A stretch of 64,000 nt of DNA from Archangium lipolyticum (GTDB taxonomy: Bacteria; Myxococcota; Myxococcia; Myxococcales; Myxococcaceae): positions 372,001-436,000 of the forward strand of contig NZ_JANKBZ010000003.1 of the NCBI RefSeq assembly GCF_024623785.1. Direction: 5' to 3'. Numbering within the stretch: position 1 is the stretch's first letter; each line of letters begins with the position of its first letter. Shown piece by piece: positions 9,201 to 17,800 of the stretch. A program made the translations under genes and the position numbers. A model generated the notes under the pieces. It saw only the letters and a program-made list of their open reading frames with translations, searched no databases and was not told where the DNA came from.

Positions 9201-9517
9201 CGGGACTGGCGGCCTTGGCGCTCACCACCGGCGAGGTGCGTGAGGCCCTGGCGTACGTGGAGGAGATCCTCGCGCACCTGGAGCGAGGCGGGAGGCTGGA
9301 TGGAACGGAGGAGCCCTTCTGGATCCGGCTGGTCTGCTTCCGGGTGCTCCAGGCCCATCAGGACTCGCGCGCGAAGGGAGTGCTGGAGACGACCCACCGC
9401 CACCTCCAGGACTGGGCCCGGAGGCTCCACGACGAGGGGCTCCGGCGCTCGTTCCTGGGCATCACCGCGCACCAGCAGATCCTGCGGGAGTGGCAGCACC
9501 TCGCGAAGACCGGCTAG
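6203..9517 (+). CDS. Class III nucleotide cyclase - STAND ATPase - TPR signalling protein
   Basis: A 1104-aa cytoplasmic regulator. After a short helical N-terminus, residues 50-180 form a class III adenylate/guanylate cyclase domain: metal-binding Asp58 in FGDLCGFT and Asp102 in HIGDAVMALWG, and Asn173/Arg177 in VNTASRLE, so the domain should be active. An AAA/NACHT-type ATPase follows, with Walker A GEAGMGKS at 275-282 and Walker B MVLFLEDIHWADD near 410. The C-terminal 450 residues are helical TPR-like repeats. Such proteins couple ligand or partner binding to cyclic nucleotide production and are numerous in myxobacteria. The stop lies inside a 24-bp repeat shared with 12069-12092. Confidence 0.9.
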   Translation: MRNERDLLLRAIAMLEQQRPTLGDEAIEAALVALRARIAALASQVPLERRHVTVLFGDLCGFTAMSERMDPEDVSELMNALWERVDAAIVRHGGRIDKHIGDAVMALWGAGGAREDDPEQALHAALDIQAQLSSFLAGPPEGLRMRIGVHTGPVLLGVVGTLGELTVMGDTVNTASRLEQAAAEGTILISHGTYRHVSGAFDVEPQPPLRVKGKQEPLLVYRVTAARPHAFRRQGRGLEGIWSRLVGREEESRRLRDALSAALSGAGCQRVTLTGEAGMGKSRLLGEFETWLESLPQPPRCLRGRASPEMRRHPNALLRDLFSFHLQLQESDPPSVVRDRMEDAFREALGPEDASRSRAHLAGSLLGFDFSDSPHVKGTPTDEQSRRARGLAALSEYFRALLSREPMVLFLEDIHWADDSALDLLERLLQTLAPERLLVLCTARPELFERRPEWDLDPAHLRLELRPLSPADSHRLVAELLRKVEDIPPALHELVVSRAEGNPFYLEELIQMLLEEGVILEEGERWRVEPGRLTSLKVPSTLSGVLQARLDSLPVHEREILQRASVVGRIFWDEALASMGREGAAPIAVHEALLALQERELIFEQSSPAFAGTREYIFKHAIVREVAYETVLKRERRAFHGRIAEWLLARGGERSREHLGLIADHLEASGQSVRAAVYLRRAGEEALVLFANAEARSFLERALALTPETDQAERYAIVAAREKVHAVMGERRAQRRDLEMMEVLADILGDPRRQAEAALRRALYASEVGELASGVEAVRKAIRLSQETGDVASEALGHLRWGRMLRHHQGDFVGARNHFERSLVLAESARLAHLEVENLLNLSAVIHETGDMATSLAYIQRVLPFCRAMEDRWLEFSALRHLAYVRKSLGQYVEAQVDFEQTLQFSRVIGYRFWECVDRCNLALLHYFQGHASTALELADQALRIGQEIGSTRYQGFAWMTRGHALAALEQAPEAREAYLRARSIRVAARLPHLEMESVAGLAALALTTGEVREALAYVEEILAHLERGGRLDGTEEPFWIRLVCFRVLQAHQDSRAKGVLETTHRHLQDWARRLHDEGLRRSFLGITAHQQILREWQHLAKTG
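9494..9517. repeat. Left copy of a 24-bp direct repeat flanking the toxin cassette
   Basis: This 24-bp sequence (starting CAGCACCTCGCG, ending ACCGGCTAG) is the exact 3' end of the cyclase gene including its stop codon. It recurs at 12069-12092 with one mismatch. The immunity gene stop (9514-9516 on the minus strand) also lies within it. The two copies bracket the toxin-immunity pair, as expected for a cassette that inserted here and rebuilt the target. Confidence 0.8.
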
Positions 9518-10251
9518 TGCTCACATGATGATGCAGACGGGTGGACCATCAAATGGAACAGCCCCCGCTTCTCCAGCAGCTTCTGTGTGCGCCAGGCGAG
9601 CGCAACGTGCTCGGGATTGCTCGGGGTGAGCCGCTCGGGGGTAAGGGTAACGAGCGTTCCCTTCTCTTCCACCGGCTCTACGCGCACGGGCGCAGGCAGG
9701 GCAGGCACCTCGCCCCGTTCCCGCGAGAAGTACGTCATCCAGCCCACGAAGCAGCCGAGCCGACTGCCGCCGGAGAGCTCGTCCCATAGTCCGTCCGCCG
9801 TCGCCACTGCCCACTCTGGCTCCCAGGCCACAGCAACGGCACGCATGGCACCAGAGACGACAGGCTCCGTGACTACGCGCTCCTGACCCAGGGACTCCTT
9901 GGGGAAGAAGATCCAGAGACGGTTCGGTGAAAACTCCGCCTTCGACCCACAGGCGAGCATGACCATTCCGCCCCGGCCCTGTTCCACGTGCCCGGTCCAG
10001 GCGTCGAACGCAAAACCGTCATCACCAAGCTGGTACTTCTCGCGGCCGAAGAAACTCACGAAGGTGTCGCGGGTGGGCTCGAAGCCGAGTTGAAGGGCCT
10101 TGCGAGCGGAGTTGCTCTTCTCGTACCAGCGGGCGAAGTCGGGATGGCACTCCCCAAGGAGGCGGAAGAACGTCTCCGCCCGCCGTGCGCACTCCTCGGC
10201 CGACTCTGGGCGGTGCCCCCAATACGCTTTGATTCCGTACCTCTCGCTCAT
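9514..10251 (-). CDS. Immunity protein of the Imm52 family
   Basis: A 245-aa cytoplasmic protein starting MSERYGIKAYWGHRPESAEEC, which I recognise as the Imm52 immunity family, known to partner Tox-REase-5 toxins. Other blocks are FFRLLGECHPDFARWYEKS and LGCFVGWMTYFSR. I place the start at the ATG at 10251, with GAGG 9 bp upstream; a GTG at 10266 would overlap the toxin stop as GTGA, so the two genes are probably translationally coupled either way. It lies directly downstream of the toxin and should bind and neutralise its nuclease domain. The 3' end coincides with the left direct repeat. Confidence 0.8.
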   Translation of the reverse strand: MSERYGIKAYWGHRPESAEECARRAETFFRLLGECHPDFARWYEKSNSARKALQLGFEPTRDTFVSFFGREKYQLGDDGFAFDAWTGHVEQGRGGMVMLACGSKAEFSPNRLWIFFPKESLGQERVVTEPVVSGAMRAVAVAWEPEWAVATADGLWDELSGGSRLGCFVGWMTYFSRERGEVPALPAPVRVEPVEEKGTLVTLTPERLTPSNPEHVALAWRTQKLLEKRGLFHLMVHPSASSCEH

Positions 10252-10262
10252 GCTTGGCAGCC

Positions 10263-12008
10263 TCACTTCACCGGTTGAGTGTAAACCACCTCGATGGAAT
10301 GAAGACCATCAGCGTCGAAATGCTTCCGAAGCACGGACACCATCCGCGGCTCGGCGACGTGCCAACGGATTGGCCGCCCGGCAGCCACCCGAAACTGACG
10401 CCGGGCCTGCTTCACCAAATCCCCGATGCCCTCGTAGAAATCGTGCGTGGGGTTGAGGTCCTCGTCGAACCACTTCTGATACCCGCGCGCCTTGCCCTCG
10501 AGCAGCGTGCCCGTCTTCGGATCAAATCCGTCGAAGTCCGCGACGTCGTTCCCGCGCGTGACCCTGTATGCCCACCCTTTCGGGGCCCCGGTCACCTGGG
10601 CCTGGTAGTCCCGGGCCTGCTCCGACATGCTGGAGGTGTCCTCAATCCACTGCCCGGGCCCGCCAACCGGTGGCCACCCACCGCCTCCCGCGCCCTGGGC
10701 GCCGGTATTGGCCATGTGCAGGACGTAGGTGGCACTCAGCGCTGGCGCCGCCGCGGTGACAACGCTCCCCACGGGCACCGCGACCAACCGCACCGCCAGG
10801 AGCCCATCGCCCGTGAGCGACAGCAGGGGCACCGTGAGGCTCCCGAGCTTACCGCCCCAGGCCGCTACCTTCGCCGTGCCAGCACCGGCCGTGCCCACCG
10901 CCAGCACCGCGCCCGTGGCAAGCCGCGACACCGTGCGCACCTTCTCAGCGTAGGGCTTGTAACGGAACTCCTCCCACAACTGCGGCGAGTGCTCGTAGAG
11001 CTGCCTCACCGCGCCCGGCAGCTGCGCGAGCCCCTCCAGCGTCTCGCCCGTGTAGAACACGAGCCGATAGAGGCCTTCCACCATGTCCACCACGGCGAGC
11101 ACCGCCCCCTCGGCCACCGACAGCGCCGGGTTGTCGTCGGGCTCGTAGAGGCCCGCCGGACGCGCCCCCTTCGGCACCTCAAGCCCCTGGTCCACTGGGA
11201 AGAGGCGCTCGCCCTCGATGGCGTAGAACGGCCCCACCTCGAAGCGCCCGGCCCGGAGCGTGCCATCCTCCGCGAGCACGACTTGGCCGGCCTTCTGGAC
11301 CGCGACCCCCGTTGTGGCCCTCACCAGGTATCCGTCCGGACGCAGCACCAGCAGCCGCGAAAAGCGCCGCATTCGCGCGTGGAGCTCATCCCGCGTCACA
11401 ACCTCGCCGCCAGCGGCCACCTCCAGGAGCAGGTGCGCCGCCATCCTCCGGAGCCCGAAGTTGCCCAGTGTCAGCGGCGTGGAGAGCAGATGGGGCAGCA
11501 ACTCCATCGCCTGCTGGGGTGCGAGCGTGCGCCCGTCCTCAGGCAACGCCGTGCTGGGGACACCTGCCTGCGCGAGGAAGCCCTGATGGTAGTCGAGCGT
11601 CATGGGCACCTCGAAGGGCCGTCCGTCGCCTACTCCATCGGGCCATCCAACGCCCTTCCCCACCAGGTCCTCCTCCTCGTCGGCCGTGCTCACGCGCCAC
11701 GCCCGATGCCGGACCTGCCCAAGCGCCCCGGCACCGTCGGCAACCACCACCGGAACCCCGGCCTCGCGGCCCCCGACCTCCACGGCAGCACCCTCCAGGT
11801 CCTCGTCAGCGCTGAGGGCCCCCGATGCCGACGCCGCCAGGGTGTGGCTCTCGACCTCCTGTGACCTGAGACTGACCCCCTGCACCCGCCACCGCTGTCG
11901 CCCGCCCCCCAGGTACCCGCCCATCGGGAAGCCCGTCGCGCACGCCGTCTGCAAGAAGAGAACGATGAGCCCAAAGGCGCCTACCCGGCTCCGGCACTCC
12001 TTCACCAT
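10263..12008 (-). CDS. Lipoprotein polymorphic toxin with C-terminal Tox-REase-5 nuclease domain (SitA-like)
   Basis: A 581-aa protein with a type II signal peptide: basic start, hydrophobic FGLIVLFLQ, and lipobox LQTAC with Cys23. The middle (about residues 150-460) is an alpha/beta region with small hydrophobic Ala/Gly/Val stretches and a Gly-Pro linker. The last 110 residues match the restriction-endonuclease-fold toxin 5 domain: DFDGFDPKTG gives the catalytic Asp and LLEGKARGY the E-x-K motif. The Imm52 gene follows at once. A lipoprotein N-terminus with a C-terminal nuclease and adjacent immunity gene is the layout of Myxococcus SitA toxins, moved between cells by TraA/TraB outer-membrane exchange. 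The toxin-domain call is firm; the SitA assignment is inference. Confidence 0.85.
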   Translation of the reverse strand: MVKECRSRVGAFGLIVLFLQTACATGFPMGGYLGGGRQRWRVQGVSLRSQEVESHTLAASASGALSADEDLEGAAVEVGGREAGVPVVVADGAGALGQVRHRAWRVSTADEEEDLVGKGVGWPDGVGDGRPFEVPMTLDYHQGFLAQAGVPSTALPEDGRTLAPQQAMELLPHLLSTPLTLGNFGLRRMAAHLLLEVAAGGEVVTRDELHARMRRFSRLLVLRPDGYLVRATTGVAVQKAGQVVLAEDGTLRAGRFEVGPFYAIEGERLFPVDQGLEVPKGARPAGLYEPDDNPALSVAEGAVLAVVDMVEGLYRLVFYTGETLEGLAQLPGAVRQLYEHSPQLWEEFRYKPYAEKVRTVSRLATGAVLAVGTAGAGTAKVAAWGGKLGSLTVPLLSLTGDGLLAVRLVAVPVGSVVTAAAPALSATYVLHMANTGAQGAGGGGWPPVGGPGQWIEDTSSMSEQARDYQAQVTGAPKGWAYRVTRGNDVADFDGFDPKTGTLLEGKARGYQKWFDEDLNPTHDFYEGIGDLVKQARRQFRVAAGRPIRWHVAEPRMVSVLRKHFDADGLHSIEVVYTQPVK

Positions 12009-12068
12009 GATGGTGGCCTCTCTCCCAGGTGCAACAGCCCTCGAGGATATGCCACTACCCTCTCAACC

Positions 12069-12092
12069 CAGCACCTCGCGAAGACCGGTTAG
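12069..12092. repeat. Right copy of the 24-bp direct repeat flanking the toxin cassette
   Basis: It is identical to 9494-9517 at 23 of 24 positions (C to T near the end, giving ACCGGTTAG). It contains the stop codon of the convergent ABC permease gene (12089-12091 on the minus strand). Reading across it restores the C-terminus and stop of the cyclase gene next to the permease, so this looks like the pre-insertion junction. Confidence 0.8.
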
Positions 12093-12892
12093 CTCACGCT
12101 CTCGGCGCTGTAGCGGGCGATGAGGCCGGTGCGCACGGCGTGCCGGTAGACACGTGTGAAGAACCAGCACGCCAGCAGGATGTAGAGCACCGCGAGCCCC
12201 ACGCCCCACAGCAGCGTGGTCCCCGAGAACACACCACCCGAGACGATCGTCCGCATGCCCTCGAAGACGTAGGACGGCGGCAACAGGTGCGCGATGACCT
12301 GCATCCACTCCGGGAGCGTCGCGAGCGGGTAGAACACACCCGCGAACGGCGAGACCACCGCAGGAATGGGCCAGACGAACCACTCCGCGGACGGCCCGAG
12401 CCGCAGCACGATGGCGCTGCCGAAGATGCCCAGGGCGATCCCGAACAGGAAGAGCACGAACAGGAACGGCACGAGCAGGATGCCGTAGGAGAACAGGGAC
12501 AGCTCGAACACCGTCCCCGCCACGATGATCATCACCACGAGCCCGACCGAGCTCGTCGCGATGCTCGTGAGCACCAGCCCGCCGACGTACTCCGAGATGG
12601 ACAGCGGCGTGGCGAAGACATTGAGGAAGTTGCGTGACCACACGTCCTCGAAGAACGCCATCGTCACGCCCTGCATGACCCGGGTCAGGAAGTCCCAGAG
12701 CAGCACCGCTCCCAGGAGCGACGGGACGAAGTCGAGGCCGGAGCCGGACACGGCATTGAGGTACCGGGTGATGAAGCCCCACAGCACGATGTCGATGGCC
12801 ACCCAGACGAAGAGTGGGAAGACGCGCGAGGGGCTCCCACGCAGCAGGTAGAACTGGCGGAGGATGATGGCGGCGGCGCGGTTGAGGAACAT
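12089..12892 (-). CDS. ABC-2 type transporter permease
   Basis: A 267-aa inner-membrane protein with about six hydrophobic segments. It begins MFLNRAAAIILRQFYLLRGSP and continues with FPLFVWVAIDIVLWGFITRYL, typical of ABC-2 (NodJ/DrrB-like) permeases. The stretch SRNFLNVFATPLSISEYVGG is the usual amphipathic segment of this family. It lies 3 bp downstream of the ATPase gene and forms an exporter with it. Members export drugs, polysaccharides or lipids; the substrate is not evident. Its stop codon falls in the right direct repeat. Confidence 0.88.
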   Translation of the reverse strand: MFLNRAAAIILRQFYLLRGSPSRVFPLFVWVAIDIVLWGFITRYLNAVSGSGLDFVPSLLGAVLLWDFLTRVMQGVTMAFFEDVWSRNFLNVFATPLSISEYVGGLVLTSIATSSVGLVVMIIVAGTVFELSLFSYGILLVPFLFVLFLFGIALGIFGSAIVLRLGPSAEWFVWPIPAVVSPFAGVFYPLATLPEWMQVIAHLLPPSYVFEGMRTIVSGGVFSGTTLLWGVGLAVLYILLACWFFTRVYRHAVRTGLIARYSAESVS

Positions 12893-12895
12893 GAC

Positions 12896-13648
12896 TCAGG
12901 CCTGCTCCAGCGCGAGCGGCTCGCGCGCCACGGTGATGAACAGCTCCTCCAGCGTCGCCTTGCCGTGCTCGCGAGGCAGACTCCTGGGATCGCCCTCGAG
13001 CAGGATCTTCCCGTGCGAGACGAAGAGCACGCGGTCGCAGACCTCCTCGACCTCGTACATGTTGTGCGAGGTCCACAGCACCCCGCCCTCCCCCTGCGTG
13101 GCGAACTCGCGGATCCGCGCGCGGATGTCGCGCGCCGTCGAGGGATCCAACGAGGCCGTCGGCTCGTCGAGCAGCAGCAGCCGGGGATGGTTGATCATGG
13201 CCTTGGCCAGGGCCACCCGCGTCTGCTCTCCCGAGGAGAGCACGCCGCACTTCACGTGACGGAAGCGCACGAGGTCGAACTGCACGAGCAGCTCCTCGAT
13301 GCGCTTCGACAACCCCTTCACGCCGTAGATGAGGCCGAAGACGCGCAGGTTCTGCTGCACGGTGAGATTGCCGGGCAGGGGCGCGTAGACGGCGGCGAAG
13401 TTGGTGCGCGCGAGCGCCTGGGAGCGGCGCTTCGAGAGATCCACGTCCTCGATGCGGATGGTGCCCGAGCTCGGCTCGAGCACACCGAGGACCATGTTGA
13501 TGGTCGTGGTCTTCCCGGCGCCATTGGGCCCCAGGAGCCCGACGATTTCATTGCGGCCCACGTCGAACGAGATGCCGCCGACGGCGACGGTGTCACCGTA
13601 CTGCTTGCGCAGCTCCTGGACCGAGAGGACCTTCGATGCGGAAGGCAT
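12896..13648 (-). CDS. ABC transporter ATP-binding protein
   Basis: A 250-aa nucleotide-binding subunit. Walker A is GPNGAGKTT, the signature motif is degenerate (LSSGEQTRVALAKA, with SSGEQ for LSGGQ), Walker B is LLLLDEPTASLDP, and the switch His lies in LWTSHNM. It pairs with the ABC-2 permease 3 bp downstream to power export. The start is placed at the ATG at 13648; an in-frame GTG at 13666 would add six residues. The gene is divergent from nothing and follows the lytic transglycosylase gene on the same strand with a 45-bp gap, so these may share a transcript. Confidence 0.9.
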   Translation of the reverse strand: MPSASKVLSVQELRKQYGDTVAVGGISFDVGRNEIVGLLGPNGAGKTTTINMVLGVLEPSSGTIRIEDVDLSKRRSQALARTNFAAVYAPLPGNLTVQQNLRVFGLIYGVKGLSKRIEELLVQFDLVRFRHVKCGVLSSGEQTRVALAKAMINHPRLLLLDEPTASLDPSTARDIRARIREFATQGEGGVLWTSHNMYEVEEVCDRVLFVSHGKILLEGDPRSLPREHGKATLEELFITVAREPLALEQA

Positions 13649-13693
13649 CCGCCGCCCATAACCCACTCGAAGGCCCTTGGCGAGACAGCAGCG

Positions 13694-14569
13694 CTACGCG
13701 GGCAGCGTTCCGTTACCGGTGGAGATGATGTCCGCGAACTGCTTCACCTTCTGGACATACGTGGCGTCACCCGTGCCCGCGGGGATGGCGTTCGGGTTGG
13801 AGCGATCGACGCCGTTGGGGCCGGAGTTGTAGGCGCGCAGGGCGAGATCCCAGTTCCCGAACTGCTCCTTCATGTCCTTCATGTAGTAGGCGCCCGCGAG
13901 GATGTTGGTCTGGGGATCGGAGAGGTTCTTGCCCTGAAGCTCGGGGTACTTGGACTGGAGCTCCTTGAAGGTGTTGGGGTTCACCTGCATCAGGCCGGTG
14001 TCCGTCAGCCCGTTGCCCCCGTTGGTGGAGACGGCCTCCAGGTTGCCACGCGACTCCTGCCAGATCTGCGCCGCCAGCATGGACGCCGGCACGCCCGTCT
14101 TGGCCGCGGCGGACTCGATGGAGTCCTTGAACTTCCCGAGGGCCGGCGGCATCCCGGCGCCCAGGCGCGCGTCGCCCGAGATGGGGGCGCTCTCCCCGGG
14201 TGACTCCGTCCCCAGCTTGGAGTCGGCCGAGAAGCTGTCCGCGAAGGGCGACAACCCGGACTCCGAATCGAGGCCCAGGGACTCCCCGAGTCCCTCGAGC
14301 TCGGAGCCCTGGAGCGCCTGCAGCACCTGCAACGTCTCGATGATGGCCGAGGCTCCCTGGAGGAACTGCTCCCACTGCGCCCCGCGCTGCGGACCCGCGC
14401 TGAAACCGTCCTGCTGGAGTCCCAGCGCTCCGCCCGGGCCCCCCTTCAGCCCCGGCGGGGAGAGGGCCTCGGAAGGCGTCTGGACAACCCCGCCCACACG
14501 GGCGGTGGCCACGTCCTGCTGCGGGATACGGCAAGCAACCGGATTCTGGGAGATGGGGGAGAGAGCCAT
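13694..14569 (-). CDS. SLT-type lytic transglycosylase without signal peptide
   Basis: A 291-aa protein. The C-terminal half is a soluble lytic transglycosylase fold: IWQESRGNLEAVS holds the catalytic Glu, TGLMQVNPNTF the Gly-Leu-Met-Gln motif, and LALRAYNSGPNGVDR the terminal Tyr-Asn-Ser-Gly block. It should cleave the MurNAc-GlcNAc bond of peptidoglycan. The N-terminal 145 residues are low-complexity, rich in Gly, Pro, Ser and Gln, and lack a signal peptide, unlike periplasmic housekeeping enzymes. AAAGGA lies 9 bp before the chosen ATG; an ATG three codons upstream has it too close. Export could be by a specialised secretion system. Confidence 0.85.
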   Translation of the reverse strand: MALSPISQNPVACRIPQQDVATARVGGVVQTPSEALSPPGLKGGPGGALGLQQDGFSAGPQRGAQWEQFLQGASAIIETLQVLQALQGSELEGLGESLGLDSESGLSPFADSFSADSKLGTESPGESAPISGDARLGAGMPPALGKFKDSIESAAAKTGVPASMLAAQIWQESRGNLEAVSTNGGNGLTDTGLMQVNPNTFKELQSKYPELQGKNLSDPQTNILAGAYYMKDMKEQFGNWDLALRAYNSGPNGVDRSNPNAIPAGTGDATYVQKVKQFADIISTGNGTLPA

Positions 14570-14694
14570 GGCGGTCATTCCTTTGGGAGTCGGGTGGCGA
14601 TGCGGCCCCGCGAGGCCGTCATGCCCTGACCCAAAGCACGACCCGTGCCAGTCCCACGCGGCAGGGAAACACCCGTGGATCGGGCGTGCCCTGG

Positions 14695-14760
14695 TGACTC
14701 CAGTCAGTCCTTGGAGCCATGTCCCCTGGTGACAGGAGGCATCCCTGATGACTCCCGTCA
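14695..14760. promoter_or_regulatory. Paired TGAC-N4-GTCA elements before the ELWxxDGT genes
   Basis: Two small inverted repeats, TGACTCCAGTCA at 14695-14706 and TGACTCCCGTCA at 14749-14760, lie 54 bp apart in the divergent gap between the lytic transglycosylase and the first ELWxxDGT gene. Each is preceded by a CCTGGTGAC- or CCTGATGAC-like word. They may be regulator sites for the surface-protein genes. They are short and could be chance. Confidence 0.25.
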
Positions 14761-14813
14761 CCACCGTGAACTACCCTGCTCGCGGGGGGCCGGCCCTTTG
14801 CCTTGGGGGAATG

Positions 14814-17800
14814 ATGAACGCCATGAAGTACCTGGTTCCGGCCCTCCTCGCTTGCGCCCTGTCCCTGCCAGGCTGCGGGCCGAGTGAACTCGAGCCCACC
14901 TCCTACGCCACCCGCACCTCCCAGCCGCTCGTGCTCCCGGGCTCCAAGCCCGTGCCCATCCCGAGCGTCCCCACCACCAATGCGTCCTCGGACCCGTCCG
15001 TCCCCATGAGGGTGAATGGAACGTGGCTCTTCGTGGCGGACGATGGGGTCTCCGGCCGCGAGCTGTGGAAGACGGATGGCACTCCCGCCGGCACCGTCCT
15101 CCTCAAGGACATCCGGCCCGGCGCCAACTCCTCCTCGCCCTCCTTCCAGGTGAGCGTGGACGAGGTGCTGTTCTTCCTCGCCGACGACGGCACCCACGGC
15201 TTCGAGCTGTGGAAGACGGATGGCACCGCCGAGGGCACCGTCCTCGTCCGGGACATCCTGCCCGGATCGAACAGTTCGGCTCTCGGAAACCTGACGAATC
15301 TCAACGGGACCCTCTTCTTCGGCGCCGACGACGGCACCCACGGCCGCGAACTGTGGAGGAGCGATGGCACCGCCGAGGGCACCGTCCTCGTCCGGGACAT
15401 CCGGCCCCGCTCGAACAGTTCGGATCTCGGGAACCTGACGAACATCAATGGGACTCTCTTCTTCGCCGCCAACGACGGCACCCACGGCGTCGAGCTGTGG
15501 AAGAGCGATGGCACGCCGGACGGCACCTCCCTCGTCAAGGACCTCCAGCCAGGCGCGGCGAGCTCGTGGCCCCATGCCCTGATCGACTTCAACGGCGCCG
15601 TCTTCTTCGGCGCCAACGGATTCAGCACGGGTAACGGGCTGTGGAAGACGGATGGCACCGCCGACGGCACCGTCCTCGTCAAGGATCTGCCCACCAGCTC
15701 GGCCCACGTGGACATGCACTCCCCGCTCATCGTGAACGGCAGCCTCTTCTTCCTGTGGGACACGGGCTACTACGCCAGGCCCGACTACGAGCTGTGGAAG
15801 ACGGATGGCACTCCGGCCGGCACCGTCCTCCTCAAGACCTTCCCCTCCCCCCTATTCGACAGTACGCTCGCGCAGCCCAGGTTCCTGACGGACGTCAACG
15901 GCACCCTCTTCTTCTCCGCGAGCGACGACGCCCACGGCATCGAGCTGTGGAAGAGTGATGGCACTCCGGACGGCACGAGCCTCTTCGAGGATCTCCAGCC
16001 CGGTCCGCTGGGCTCGCAGCCCACGGAGCTGCGGGTCGTGGAGGGGACGCTCTTCTTCTCCGCCTGGACCGGGGCGACGGGACGCGAACCGTGGAAGACG
16101 GATGGCACCACAACCACCCTGGTCAAGGACCTCACGCCCGGTCCGGAGGGCTCGGAGCCCCGGTTGCTGTCGTACTCCGACGGCACCCTGCTCTTTTCCA
16201 TCCTGGATGCCTCGGTGGGCCGCGAGCTGTGGAGGACGGACAGCTCCTTCACGGACACCGTCCTGCTCCAGGACATCGCCGTCCAGAAGCTCTCCTTGAG
16301 TCCCCAGGAACTGACCCGGGTGGGCGACACCCTCTTCTTCACCGCCCACGACATCGCCTTCGGCAGGAGACCGTGGAAGCTCGAGCCCGGCTCGCTCACT
16401 CCCACCCGCCTCTCCTTATCCTCTCCCAATCTGCCCGTGAACACGGGGAACCTGAAGGAACTGAACGGCCTGCTCTTCTTCACGTCCGGCCGGAACGGGG
16501 GTCCGGGGGGTGATCTCTGGAAGAGCGATGGCACCCCCCAGGGCACCGCCATCGTCAAGAACCTCGGGGACTACGGCTACGCACAGTCCGGACCGCTGAC
16601 GAGTGTGGGCAACAGCCTCTTCTTCATCGGTGTCAACTACGGATTCGATCCGGTGATCTGGACGAGCGACGGCACGGAGGCCGGTACCACCATCGTCATG
16701 TGGTTTCACCAGCGCATCAACCACTCCTTGCAGCCGAGCAATCTGACGGAATTGGATGGCACCCTCTTCTTCAACCTCGAGGCCTCGGGTTCTGGCACGG
16801 AGCTGTGTAAGTACGACGGCCTCCCCAAAAGCTACCAGCGAGTGAAGGACATCAACCCCGCCGTCTGGGGGTCCTCGGAGCCCCAGGAGCTGACCGTGGT
16901 GGGCCACCACCTCTTCTTCTCCGCCGATGATGGCACCTCCGGTCGCGAGCTGTGGAAGAGCGATGGCACCGAAGAGGGCACCGTCCTCGTCAAGGACATC
17001 CACCCCGGCTCGGGCCCCTCCGAGCCCCAGCAATTCCTGAGCGCCGAGGACACCCTCTTCTTCTCCGCGGATGACGGCACCTCCGGCCGCGAGCTGTGGA
17101 AGAGCGATGGCACCGCCGACGGCACCGTCCTCGTCAAGGACATCTACCCCGGCTGGGGCTCCTCCGCCCCCCAGGCGCTCGCGCGTGTCGGCGGCGTCCT
17201 CTTCTTCTCCGCCGATGACGGCACCTCCGGTAGGGAGCTGTGGCGCTCCGACGGCACCCCTGACGGCACCTTCCGCGTCCGGGACGTGCGCCCGGGCCCC
17301 GAGTCCTCCTCGCCCACAGCCCTGACGGATGTGGCGGGTACGCTCTTCTTCTCCGCCAACGACGGCGTCCACGGTGCCGAGCTGTGGCAGAGCGATGGCA
17401 CCGAGGCCGGCACCCTCCTCGTCGACGACCTTCGCCCCGGCCCCCAGGGCTCCTCGCCCCGCGGCCTGTTGCATCTGCCCGGCAGGCTCGTCTTCCTCGC
17501 CGATGACGACACCCGCACCGGTGAGCTCTGGGTGCTCGCCCTGCCACGCATCGCGTGCCCCGCTGGCCAGGTGGTGGAGACCCGTAGCGACCAGGGCGCC
17601 GCCGTCTCCTACCCTCCCGCCCAGCCCGTGGACGGTTCCCCCCAGGAGGCTCGCATCGACTACAGCCATGCCTCCGGTGCCACCTTCCCCGTGGGCTCGA
17701 CGACCGTCACCGTCACGCTCCACGAGGAGGGCCGCGAGCCCGAGAGCTGTACCTTCACCGTCACCGTGCGCGCCCTCCCTCCCCAGGAAGACCCCCCCAA

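Noticed and set aside
14619-15719. Long minus-strand frames opposite the ELWxxDGT genes with repetitive Gly-Ala-Val-Glu products.
   Set aside because: Their repetition simply mirrors the DNA repeats of the plus-strand genes.
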